Part shown: one piece after another, positions 13,301 to 34,212 of the stretch
Layout: each line of letters opens with the position of its first letter
How positions within the stretch are numbered: position 1 is the first letter of the stretch
Assembly (NCBI GenBank): GCA_001579985.1
Contig: LRSR01014409.1
Coordinates: 1-53,940, forward strand
Source: Hypsibius dujardini
Taxonomy: Eukaryota > Tardigrada > Eutardigrada > Parachela > Hypsibiidae
DNA length: 53,940 nucleotides
Direction: 5' to 3'
Program-made: the position numbers and the translations under genes
The notes under the pieces: model-generated
Database searches by the model: none
The model's input: only the letters and a program-made list of their open reading frames with translations
Told to the model about the DNA's origin: nothing

Positions 13301-16300
13301 GAGCCAGAACCAACGTCCACAGTTTCCTGCGACTTTGAGAGTAGTTTCTGCGCTTGGGACTCAGTCGAGGAGACCTACGCCAACCACTGGCAGTTGGGTC
13401 GCGGCCTGGCCGGGACAGGACCGTACGCTTTGGACGGAGCTGTCCATGGCGAAGGGTTCGTGTTTGCGGATAGCAGTGCCATTCCCCGCCCCCATGATCC
13501 AGCGGTCTTGGACACGCGATACTTCCCAGATGCAGCAAACAGCCGCATGTCCTTTTTCTACCGAGCTTACGGCCACGGAGTTGCTTCTCTGACCCTTCTT
13601 GCGGAATTGAGGAACGGCACTCGCTATGTAGTGTGGTCAACCCCGAGCAGCAGACGTGATTGGCAACTCGCAGAGATTCAACTATGCACACCCCCAGATC
13701 ATAAGGTACAATAAACTACTGAAGCTTTTGGACAAAATTATCCAATAACCCTGATTTGATTTCAGCTGGCCTTTGAGGCTCGATTTGTAACGGCTGGTTT
13801 TGTCGTCGGTGTGGATTACATTCAGTTGGCCAGCGACGACCCATCCCTTCCTACGCCGACCGGATTTTGTGATCTACCTGTGCCTGAATCCACGATTGCT
13901 CCGGTGACAGTAGCGACGGTTGCTCCAACTCGACCACCGACTACAATCACCCCCATCACCATCCGTAAGTATTTTCGCAATATGGGAAGACAGACGGCAC
14001 GGTCAAGTATAAATTTGCTTCATTATCAACAGCTTTCTGGAATGGTAAAGCATCCTGCGATTTCGAGAGCGAGAACCTCTGCGATTGGCGGAACTTCCCA
14101 TCAACCGCAACCAACCAACTGCTGTGGATGCCTGGAAACACCACATCTATCGGTCTTCCCTCGGCGGGATCCAGCAAGTTCGCAGTGGCAAAACCGTTAC
14201 TTGGTAGTGGATTTTTGGCCCGTTTGTTGAGTCCCGCACTTGGTGTGTCCGGTGATGCACCTGCAGTACTCCAAGTAAGTGCAGCGAAGCATTGATTTGA
14301 GTTCATTTCTCAAGACAATTTTTAGGTTTGTCGGTAGATTTGCCAGATCTGAAAAATTCACGGTAGATACATATAAACGTGTTCATGATTGTATTTCAGT
14401 TTTTCTACCGAACCAGTGGCCGCAGCGCAAGCGGTGTCGATGTCTTCGCCCTCACTTCCAACTCGGTTCCAAGCGCCGCCATCTGGTCAACTGGTTCGAC
14501 CACCGAAGATTCGTGGAAACTTGCGACTATTTCCATTCCGTTCGGAGCTGCCACTCGTCGACAGGTCATTCTGCAAGCCCGTGTCACCAACCGCAATAGC
14601 TGGACAGCCATTGACAACATCGTGCTTCACGGAGAAGATGGTATAGTTTGTCGGTATTGTTTTATGACTTGCAATATTTTAACTTTGTTGTCTCACACCA
14701 GGTCAGGTTGTAACGACCCCCACTCCGATTGCGACATCTCCAACACCTTTGGTCAGAATCATTCCACAGGCCACATGTAGCTTCGATTTGGGCATCTGCA
14801 ACCTATGGACTGTGGCCCCACCTCGGCAGCCTCAGTGGAGTTGGCAGAACGGTGCAACTTTAGGCGGTGTTCCGGCTCAATCTGGTTCGTCTCGTCTCGC
14901 CTCTAAAGACCATTGTTGATTGAATTTGGCATGAATCTTATCCTGGTTGTTCATATAGGTCGTGGTTTTGTCCAAGTCAATGCAACCGGATCAGGAGCTC
15001 TCGAAAACTATTCCGAGTTGCGAACAGCTCCCTTCAACAGCCTTTCCGAAAGCGGCTTATCAGTGACGGTCCAATTTTGGCATTACATCAGCGACAGCCA
15101 GACCGTCTTAGACATCAGTCAACTCATTCTTTCCTCCGGGACATACAACTCTGAATTCGTCAAGAGTCAAGCCGGAGCAGCACAATGGAGACGTGAATCT
15201 GTCACCTTCTGCCTCCTCTCCAAGACCGCCACGCAAATCGTCTTCCGGTTGACTACGGGCGAGCAATTCTCCTTCGCTGGGTTGGACGAAGTTGTAACCC
15301 ATCGAAATGACGAAACCACCTGTGATTTGTCAGGCGACACTGTGAGTTGTGACTTTGAAAACGATCACTTCTGTGCGTGGGACCTTATGGAAGAGCCCCA
15401 TGCCAATCGATGGGAGCTGGGTCGTGGCTTGGTCGGAACGGGCCTGTACGCCCTCAATGGGACCGTCAACGGCGAAGGCTTTGCCTATGTGGACAGCAGT
15501 GTATTGTCCACCATCAATGAACCAGCAATTTTGGACACGCGTTACTTCCCTGTGGCCGCGAACAGTCCCATGTCCTTCTACTACCGAACATACGGCCACG
15601 GAATTGTCTCACTGACCCTTCTCGCAGAGTTGCGAAACGGTACCCGTTACGTGATGTGGTCCACTCCAAGCGGCCGACGAGATTGGCAGCTTGCCGAAGT
15701 GCAGTTGTGCGCACCTGCGGACCATAAGGTAGGACAACCACTTGAATTGTCTCCTGAAAATACCTTTGTTAAATACGAGTATGTTGCAGTTGGCGTTCGA
15801 AGCTCGCTTCTCGTCGTCCGGATTTGTCGTCGGATTAGATTACATTCAACTTGCCAGTGATGACACTACCTTGCCTGTACCAACCGGACCTTGTGTTCTT
15901 CCTGATCCGCAATCCACAATTGCACCGGTGACAACACCACCACCACGACCAACCGTGCCTGTACCCACAGTGCCTCCAACTTTACCTCCTACGCCTATCC
16001 GTATGTTCCTCAGTATATCTGTCGACATAATCAACGGATTATAAGTCTTGGATTCTTTGCAGCTCAATGGAACGGAAAAACTTCCTGTAACTTCGAGTTG
16101 GAGACCCTGTGCGACTGGCAAAACTTCCCTACAACCGCAAGTAGTGCACTTCTGTGGGTGGTCGGAAACGATCAATCCGTCGGTGGGGCTGGGCACTTTG
16201 CCGTGGCGTCACCTGGCACTGCCAGCGGATTTCTGGCCCGACTCCTCAGTCCGCTGATCGAATCGGCCAGTGGTCAGACGGTGCTGCTTCAAGTGAGTAG

Positions 16301-19300
16301 AACTTCATACATACAAAGGAGTTATTGTAAGACCTTAAGACCTAATTTGGCTTTTCTTGCTCTAGTTCTACTATCGAAGCAATGGTCGCGGTGCGGGCGG
16401 GGTTGACGTCTTCACTCTCACTTCTGATTCGGTTCCAACTGCCGCCATCTGGTCAACTGGTTCTGCCACTGAGGATTCGTGGAAGTTGGCAACCGTTTCC
16501 ATTCCATTCGGCACAGCCACTCGTCGACAGATCATCTTGCAAGCCCGTGTGACGAACCGAGATAGCTGGACAAACGTTGATGACATTATTCTCAACGGAG
16601 AAGATGGTACGTCCTGGAGTTTCCTTTTTCTGAACTTACTTACAACACCTGAAGTTTTTCCTATACAACAGGTCAGCTTGTATCAACCCCGGCTTCCGTT
16701 GCGACAACTTCAACAGTTCTGCGCAGGATCATTCCGCAAGCCACCTGCAGCTTCGACTTGGGCATCTGCAACCTCTGGACGGTCGCCCCACCTCGGCAAC
16801 CGCAGTGGGTCTGGCAGTACGGCGCGACAGCGGATGGTGTTTCACCTCAAGCGGGTTCGTTTTCCCCGTAAATGGTTGTAGATTTGAAGTCAGCTTACAA
16901 GCGTTATTTGTTGTAATAGGTCGCGGTTTTGTGGCGGTCAACACTACCGGATTAGGCGCTCTCGAAAACTACTCCGAATTAAGGACTTCATCTTTCAGCA
17001 GCCTGCCCGAAAGAGGCCTGTCGGTGACCGTTCAATTCTGGTACCACATCAGCGACGAACAGATTAGCTTGGAGATCAGTCAATTGGTCACTTCCACCGG
17101 GACCTATAACTCCGAAATGGTCATCGGCCACACGGGAGCAGCAGCAACAGACAAACAGTGGCGCCAGAAACAAGTCACCTTCTGCCTCCTGTCATCGGGA
17201 ACCAGTCAAATCGTTTTCCGTTTAACCACCGGAGAGGACTTGTCCATCGTCGGCTTGGACGAGGTCGTCACCTTCCGCAACGACGGCGTCACATGTGATC
17301 AGTCACGTGACACCGTGACTTGCGACTTTGAGAACAACCACTACTGCGCGTGGGATCTGATCGAGGAACCCTGGGCAAACTCCTGGGAATTGGGACGTGG
17401 ATTGGTTGGCTCAGGACCGTATGCCCTCAACGGAACGGTCAACGGAGAGGGCTTTGTCTTTGTCGACAGCAGCGCGCTCCCATTCCCGCACCAACCAGCT
17501 GTATTGGACACTCAGTACTTCGCGACTTCCGTCAACAGTCAATTATCCTTCTACTATCGAGCCTACGGTCATGGCGTTGTTGCGCTGACCCTCTTTGTGG
17601 AGCTTGGAAATGGCACGAAATACCTGATATGGTCCACCCCGAGTGACCGACGCGATTGGCAGTATGAAGAGCTTCCAGTTTGCGCACCTCCAAATTACAA
17701 GGTACTAATACTTATACTCTGAGATTTCTTAAATAATAAATAAATAAAAAATGTGTTTTTCAGTTTGTTTTCGAGGCTCAGTTCGCAGCGGCAGGCTTTG
17801 TAGTTGGTCTGGATGACATTCAGTTAGGCAGCGACGATACCAGTACACCCGCACCCACTCAGGTGTGCAATCTACCTGAACCTTTTGTCACCATCGCTCC
17901 ACCGACTAGCGCACCGACTGTAGCCCCAATAACCACTTTGGCCCCAGTCACTTTACGTATGTTTCTTACGTGACATTTAAATTAAGCTTTTTCTGGATGT
18001 TGTTACTGCTGTTAGTAAAAAGAACTTTCCTTTCTTTACACAGCGACTGCTTGGACTGGCAAAACGTCGTGCGATTTCGAACTGAACAACCTATGTGACT
18101 GGCGCAACCTTGACTTGGTTGGAGAGAGTGTCAATTGGATTGCCACAACTGAAGCGGATCAAGGCCTTGGAATTGCAGTCAACCCGAATCTCCACTTTGC
18201 CTTGGCCAAAAAGACAGCCGATAATGGATTCGTCTCACGGATGATGAGTCCGTTCATTCCCGTTCCAACCGGCGCAGAGAAATCTGTTGTACTCCAAGTA
18301 AGACACGCATCCAGTAATTGCGCAAAGATGGGTGGCAGTAATTTAAAATATTAAGGAAATCACGTTTTTGGCCACACAAAGAAGTAGGATTCTGAAAATA
18401 TTTTTTATAGCACTCAAGGCAAAAAACGACATTTGTATTTAGTACCTCACTTTACTCAGGAAATGTTAGGCGAAATTTTTAAAATTTGATACCGAACTAC
18501 TAACGCACTGAACATACCAAAATACTTGATAACGTTATATTCGTTTCTGAGTGATCATGTTCCCGAGCACAATCTGGCCTCCCTTTCCTTTTCTAATTTG
18601 ATTTAGCTTTCACTTTGTAATCAATATAAGTTCAATTATTTTAGTTTGACCAAATGTTGTTTCAGTTCTACTACCGTGTCAGTGGTCGCGGCTCCGGTGG
18701 TGTCGAGGTCTACGCCGTCACATCTGAAGCCCTGCCTAGCTCCTCCGTCTGGAGCAGCCCTTCAAGCCAATCAGATTCTTGGCACCTGACGACGGTAACC
18801 GTACCCCTCACCGATGTTCCACGACGACAGATCATCTTGCAGTCACGCTTCACCCAACTGGGCAGCTGGACAGCTATCGATAGCATCGTCTTGCACAGCG
18901 AAGACGGTATTGACTCCTTATGGATGACCCTACTTAGGTCGACGCTGCATTATTAATTCTTGATGTTCTGATATGTAGGTCAAGTGGTCACAACTCCACC
19001 CACGGTTCCTGTAACGCAACCTCCACTGCTGTCCATCATTCCGGCCTTCACTTGCAGTTTCGACTACGGCTTCTGCGACAGCTGGACTTCCGACGATTCT
19101 TCTCAACAAAACTTCAGCACAGGCGCCAGTGTTCATGCCGAGCCTGCAGCAGGTATTTACAGTACGAGTGTGAGTGCTTTCGATAGATTTTAAAATTCTT
19201 ATAACGGATTCGATCTTATGCCTAAGGTTTAAAAAATACTTCTCAAAGTTAAATATTTATTTTTCCTTTGAACTAAAAATAATAAAAGATATAGCAAGAA

Positions 19301-22300
19301 AATATTTAGGGTTAATAAAGAGCAAAGGAATTTATTTTATGCGCAGCTAAATTTTAAATGTAGAAGAAAAATTTAAAATTAGAGAAAAGAGCTGCGAATA
19401 ACTGTACCGTTGGAAAAGCTTTACTCAAGACGATCATACTATATTCAGGCCGTGGATTTGTCCACGTCACCGCGAGCAGTCTTCCTGTCATCGGAAGTGC
19501 CGCCAAGTACGCCGAGCTTAAATCTGGCGCATTGCTCAGCCCGTCGAATCAATCTCTGTCCGTCACCGTGGAATTCTGGTTCTACTTGGGTGAGGGCTCA
19601 ACTGCCTTTGAAGTGCGACAGTATGAGACTGACACCTGGCGATCGCATACCGTGACTACCATTGAGTCTACTCCGACGACCATCAAAGTATGGACCAAAC
19701 GACAGATCACCTTCTGTCTCGTTTCTCGAGCCGGTATCAACATTGCCTACACCGTTCGTCCCGTCGCCGGCTTTACCTTCCTCGGTATTGACGAAGTCGT
19801 TACATACCGCAATACCGGTAAGAATTTCACAGAATTTTCTTGTCATTTATTTTGAGTGATCACTTTGTTGCTTCTAAGGTGAGAGCAACGTGTGCCCGGA
19901 ACCGAAGGCTCGCATCAGCTGCTCCTTCGATCGCGGTCTCTGCGGTTGGCAGTCCGACAGTTTCTACCTGATGCACGAATTTAAATCCAACTCATCTTTG
20001 CCGGGATACGTGGCAGGGGCTTCGGAGGTGCGCAACGACACCGCCGCCCTTACCACTGCCGAACAGTTTTCCTTGAAAGCTCGCACGCAGATTACTTTTG
20101 CGTACAATCTCTTCAACGCCTCAAAAGTGCTGTCTTTCGGAGTGTACGCCGACTTGCCGGACAGCCCGCCCAAGGTGTTGTGGCAGCTCGAAGGTGGGCC
20201 GCACATTCCCTCCGACAGGTGGTTGCCCGCTCGTGTTAGTCTCTGCATCACTGGACCCTTTCGCCTTACCTTCCTCGTCGCTTTCCGGTACGTTTGTTCG
20301 CTCACCCTGAAAGCCGCTTCCATTATCTTGCTTGGGAAAAGTTAGGAGTTAAGCCTGTTTTTTAAATTTTTTGTTGTCCAAATATGTTACCTTATTCATT
20401 CGGCTATTCTTTTTCCTACAAATAATTGCTTGGTTCTATTCCCTTGTTCCCTTGGTTCTATTCCACAGGCAGGTTCATCCTCTGCTGGGTTCTGTTTTAT
20501 TAACAAAATGTTCTCCTTTTTGCTGCGCTTCTGTTTTGTTCCCCGTTTTTCTGTTCTGCTAACAGTTTTTATAATGTTAGATTGACAGTAGTGCTGTTCT
20601 TCGTGTTGCTTGTTCTGTTTGCGTCGATTCCCCTGCTCAACAGGAGAAGATTTGCCTAATATTTTGTCACCGTGCTAAATTTATGGGTCCCGACAATTTT
20701 TTTTTCCAGAGCCGGAGAAAGCGGCCAAATGGCTATCGACGACGTTTTCGTCAACGCTGAAGACCAGGCCATCACCTATGAACCTTCCTCGTTCGTCTGC
20801 TCACCGTTCAGCACAGAGCCATCTGTGACACCCACCTCGACCACCTGTTCGTCGGACATCGTGGTGGCAGGGTCTACGTCTTTCTGCGGTTGGCAGCCGG
20901 GACCTGGCGGGACGGTTGGCGTCACCGCGTTGACCGGTCTCCTGCCGGGTGTGAATGGCCAAGGGCAAGCGGACGCACCCTATTTCTACGTCATCCCAAC
21001 TGCAGCGCCTTCGGAAGAGACCTACAATGGTGCCGTCATGACCAACGACATTGTGACGGGACCGGTGCCGTCAGAGTGTTCCTTTTGGTTCCAGTCCAAA
21101 GGCGCAACGGTCGAGGTCTACATTACTGATCGCGAAAGCCAAACTCTGTTGGCTGGGCCGACTTTGCTGCCATCCGGCAAGGAATTATGGACGCCCGCTT
21201 TCTTCTCTATTCCTGCTTCGAAGAACGTGAAGGTATGACTAACGAATAAAACCCTAGAAACATACACGAAGTGGCGCTCTTACGGGGCCGGTTTAACGTC
21301 TGGTTTCTCTTGCACTTTTTGGCAGTTGGGCATTGCGGTGCGATTCGAAGATCCAGTGAGCCCCGGAGAAACGCACCGCGCGGCACCGGTCCAGTATTTT
21401 GCCGTGGACAACGTCTGGTACAGCGCCGAACCAGGTACCATTTTTCAGCGCTATCTAGACGCATTTATAGATTAATAATAAGAGGGGACGGTGTTCTATA
21501 TGTACTTGTACTTTTCCTTAGGCTACTTGGTCGGCGACGAGCTGCCACAAGAGACACAAACCACGGTCGCTGCTCCCGAAACCACAGTCCCAGTAGTAAT
21601 CACTGCAACAACTGCTGCTCCTGACACGCCAAGTACTGGTAAGAAGACTAGAATTTCATACAATTTAAGCTGCTTCAGAAGCATCTGGAAACTTACCAAT
21701 CATAGCAGTTAGCAATAATTTTAATTAAAAATTGTTACTTACTAGCAATCGAAACAGTCGATTGAGAAACGGAGAGCGCTGCCATAGTACCGATAGTCTC
21801 TCTATGCCCAGGCTAGTGTGGGAGCTAAACAATCACGCGCTTCGATCATGCTCTATAACCAGACAGAAAGGCAGACAGACAGACAAACAGATAGGCAGAT
21901 AAACAGATAGACAGACAGAGACATTCTCAAATTCGAACCATATGCATGCAACTTATGATAACTCGTCGCTTCGCTTCTCGGTCTTATTATTTAGAAATCA
22001 ACAGTCTATATTTCTTCGAAGTGATCGCAAGGATTTGTAAAACGTTTTCGTTTACAGCCTCTACTCGAGTCACGCCAGGATTACCACAGCGGCCCAGCAC
22101 CTCCCGACCAGGCCTGACCAAAAACCAAGAAATCTATATCGGTGTCGGTTCAGGAGCGGGAGTTTTGGCCTTGTTGGGCGTGATTGTTCTGGTCGTTTAC
22201 TTCTGGAAAAAGCGAGCTGCAAAAGAGGAAGCTCGAGCCAATCACCTGCGGGATGGCAACGAGATGAGAACAAGGCCAGCTTCCAACAACAGCCCCGTCG

Positions 22301-22374
22301 GTTCGCTGCCAAAAAAAGAGGCTGTTAGCGTGACGAACTCTGTCAAATTTGTCAAGAAGGATTTTGACGCATAA
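3938..22374 (+). CDS. Giant single-pass membrane protein with about 23 MAM domains
   Basis: Forty-five coding exons join with consistent phase into one frame of 4,372 codons plus stop. A signal peptide (residues 1-24, ending near 'LFGSLEA') precedes four N-terminal MAM modules, then nineteen modules in the order (ABC)(ABC)DE(ABC)(ABC)(ABC)DE. Thr/Pro linkers of mucin type separate many modules. A stalk leads to one transmembrane helix at about residues 4295-4316 ('VLALLGVIVLVVYFW'), stop-transfer lysines and a 56-residue basic tail without a recognisable kinase or phosphatase domain. MAM domains in receptor phosphatases, meprins and neuropilins mediate adhesion or oligomerisation, so a cell-surface adhesion role is inferred. 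No LDL-receptor A, fibronectin or EGF modules were seen, unlike most large MAM proteins. I rejected a split into several genes because phase closes throughout and no internal signal peptide, stop or spacer occurs. Confidence 0.88.
7639..9690 (+). repeat. ABC triplet 1 (type 1) of the giant MAM gene
   Basis: Exons 7639-8060, 8149-8377, 8450-8691, 8755-8995, 9070-9252 and the first half of 9317-10101. Module A opens 'CDFENDHLCGWDL' and carries 'GRGLVGTG', B opens 'CDFEASNLCDWRN', and C opens 'CSFDLGICGLW'. These are diverged protein-level repeats: matching introns do not resemble those of other copies. The B second-half exon is 241 nt, a length kept in every copy. Confidence 0.85.
9691..11771 (+). 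repeat. ABC triplet 2 (type 2) of the giant MAM gene
   Basis: Second half of exon 9317-10101, then 10175-10379, 10455-10699, 10771-11011, 11082-11255 and 11409-11771. It is closer to triplet 5 than to its neighbour triplet 1: both have 'LFVELGNGTKYLIWSTPSD' in A, 'MMSP' in B and 'FTCSFDYGFC' in C. The C first-half exon is 174 nt here and in triplet 5, against 183 nt in type 1. Confidence 0.85.
11830..13203 (+). repeat. DE pair 1 of the giant MAM gene
   Basis: Exons 11830-12232, 12508-13036 and 13098-13203. D opens 'CSFNTNFCGWNADGF' and has 'GGPHIPSQTWLPARVSLC'. E is a degenerate MAM: the usual CxFE opening is replaced by 'TTCSSDVVANGSSTFCGW', while the closing 'QYFAFDNVWYSAE' is kept. The D-E intron is the only phase-2 intron in the block. 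Confidence 0.8.
13275..15308 (+). repeat. ABC triplet 3 (type 1) of the giant MAM gene
   Basis: Exons 13275-13705, 13766-13964, 14033-14274, 14400-14640, 14702-14884 and the first half of 14959-15728. It starts the second block and, like triplet 1, begins with a stand-alone A exon. A contains 'LLAELRNGTRYVVWSTPSS'; C opens 'CSFDLGICNLWTVAPPRQP', nearly the same as in triplet 4. Confidence 0.85.
15309..17286 (+). repeat. ABC triplet 4 (type 1) of the giant MAM gene
   Basis: Second half of exon 14959-15728, then 15790-16000, 16063-16292, 16366-16606, 16672-16854 and the first half of 16920-17701. It is the closest relative of triplet 3 (A with 'LLAELRNGTRYVMWSTPS', C with 'NLWTVAPPRQPQW') and is the extra triplet that block 1 lacks, so a triplet-sized tandem duplication is the simplest origin. 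Confidence 0.85.
17287..19817 (+). repeat. ABC triplet 5 (type 2) of the giant MAM gene
   Basis: Second half of exon 16920-17701, then 17764-17956, 18044-18297, 18666-18906, 18979-19152 and 19449-19817. It pairs with triplet 2: same 'LFVELGNGTKYLIWSTPSD' in A, 'ARMMSP'-like 'SRMMSP' in B and 'FTCSFDYGFCDSW' in C. Confidence 0.85.
19879..21434 (+). repeat. DE pair 2 of the giant MAM gene
   Basis: Exons 19879-20287, 20710-21232 and 21326-21434. D opens 'CSFDRGLCGWQSDSF'; E has 'TTCSSDIVVAGSTSFCGW' and closes 'QYFAVDNVWYSAEP'. It matches DE pair 1 in exon order and in the phase-2 D-E intron, so block 2 ends exactly as block 1 does. Confidence 0.8.
21522..22374 (+). other. Giant MAM gene: Thr-rich stalk, transmembrane helix and cytoplasmic tail (exons 44-45)
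   Basis: Exons 21522-21638 (Thr/Ala/Pro stalk, 'TTVAAPETTVPVVITATT') and 22058-22374. The last exon gives about 27 juxtamembrane residues, one hydrophobic helix, a Lys/Arg stop-transfer 'WKKRAAKEEAR' and a tail ending 'VKKDFDA'. No tyrosine motif or catalytic domain is visible in the tail. Confidence 0.85.
21639..22057 (+). repeat. Last intron of giant MAM gene, shared with the sibling gene
   Basis: The first ~220 bases match 32491-32720 and the last ~120 bases match 32245-32367, with a degenerate CAGA array (21860-21921) in between. By eye the halves are roughly 75-85% alike, clearly more than the flanking coding exons. Confidence 0.75.
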
Positions 22375-23286
22375 ACCGCCATTTGTACCTATGGTTGCAT
22401 ACCTTTTTGAAAACATTTCTATAATCGTCTGATTTCGCTTTATTCACCTCATTTAATATATACGCCACAGGACAACAAATTTAATATAAATACATACATC
22501 TAGTTGCCAAAAACCTACTAGTGTCTTCCACTGCATTTCAACTATGTCGCCTCTACGCAATATATTTCACATCCTTCGTTATTGTCCACGTGGGCTGCCC
22601 TAAAAGGATTTCCGTCCGTCGATGCCGACTGTTGATCGCGGTAGGAATTCACAATTTTCAGCGATAATGCAGAAATCATGGCTGTTGATGCAGATTAACT
22701 CAGATATGGGGTACAATGAGGGAAACATAGTTCGTCGCAGTTGACAAAAGTGTCACTTTCCACGGCCGTGTAACCGACCGATAGCGCTACTGCTCGCTAT
22801 ATAATCAATCCTTTCCGTTCTGTGACTGCCACGAAGTGATTTAACACAAGTCTGTAATTGTATTTATCAAGAGCAACTATCACTGTCGTACAGCGGGACA
22901 TTGTCAAAAGTGCATAAATTACTATAGGATAATATTTCATTATGGAAAGTCGTCGCTTCCGCTGATTAGTCCCCGGCTGGAACATAGGATTTAGGGCCAT
23001 ATCAGCAATCGGTATCGGAATGCACTTAAAACGTAAGATAACCATTGCTTACGGTTAGATTAGACCGCTTTCTAATTGGAAAATCTTAGCCAGCAATCCT
23101 CCACGTTTTTACTTGGAGCAGGGTGACGTGAATGCGTTTGGTGCAGCAAGCCGCCCATCGTTGTTTGAGGCTTTCAGCTCGCCCGCACTATTTAGTTTTT
23201 TAATATACTTTGGTTCCAGCAGATTTTATCCTATGAAGCGAGATTTTTTATACTGACCAAACAGAACATCAAGATCATTCTCGGTC
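22375..23286. other. Spacer between the two membrane MAM genes
   Basis: AT-rich variants such as AATATA near 22454 and AATATAAA near 22483 may serve as polyadenylation signals for the giant gene. A TTTTTATA about 40 bases upstream of the next start (near 23246) is a weak TATA candidate. No coding content was recognised. Confidence 0.4.
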
Positions 23287-33390
<10,104 letters not shown>

Positions 33391-33625
33391 ACACACCAAA
33401 CGCTGATGCATTGATCCCATCCATGTTCATATAGTTATTTTGTGAGTTGTACTCGATAATTCTCTACGTAATGCCTATGTACCCATGAATCACGTCCAGT
33501 CAATCACATTTCGCCCCATATACCTACCAAAAGTAGATATAGACAGACAAGCAAACAGCCTAATAGAAAGACAAACAACAACAACAACAACAAGGAACCA
33601 AAAATCCTCCCGCTGACATACAAAC

Positions 33626-33631
33626 AATAAA
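33626..33631 (+). terminator. Polyadenylation signal of the nine-MAM gene
   Basis: AATAAA lies 236 bases after the stop codon. Confidence 0.45.
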
Positions 33632-34173
33632 GTCCAGTACCCAAGCCACTCCGTTTTCGACGTTGCGACGATGCGAAACTCCAAAAATGTTTCTTGCCTC
33701 CGATTAAACTATGACTCTCCTGGTGGGAACGTCATGCACAGAGGGAGTTAGAAAATTTTACGCTCACCGGAAGTGAAAGGAAAACATATACAGAGAACCC
33801 GTATATGTTGAGTAGAGAATGGGAAGGGCCACGCCCGTAGAATGCGGCAACCCATTCACAGGCCTTACAGTCGAGTCAGTATTACTGAACACTGTAATAA
33901 TATCGATCGATTGCCGGGATTGGCGGGAAGGAAGGAAGGAAAGGAAGGGAACGTCAAAGCGCCAAAAGGCTCTTATACACAAAAACACACGACGACGACG
34001 GCAGACCGGGCGAGTCACGGAGACAGAGACACAAACCCCACCGGCATGCCACACCACAGAATACTCTACCATACTACTATGAGATGGCATGTAACGATAC
34101 CGTCGTCAGAGAGCATATCCGGGCGTCTACCAATACATACAACTCTATTTCGAATGTTTTCTCGCCGAGTCCG

Positions 34174-34212
34174 TCTCTTTCTTTCTTTCTCTCTCTCTCT
34201 CTCTCTCTCTCT
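34174..34212. repeat. (CT)n microsatellite
   Basis: A run of CTTT units followed by about fourteen CT dinucleotides in the spacer before the cyclase gene. Confidence 0.9.

Noticed and set aside
3938-22374. Possibility that the giant MAM gene is several tandem genes
   Set aside because: All 44 junctions close in phase, no internal signal peptide, stop, promoter or polyadenylation site was seen, and introns between blocks are as short as those inside.
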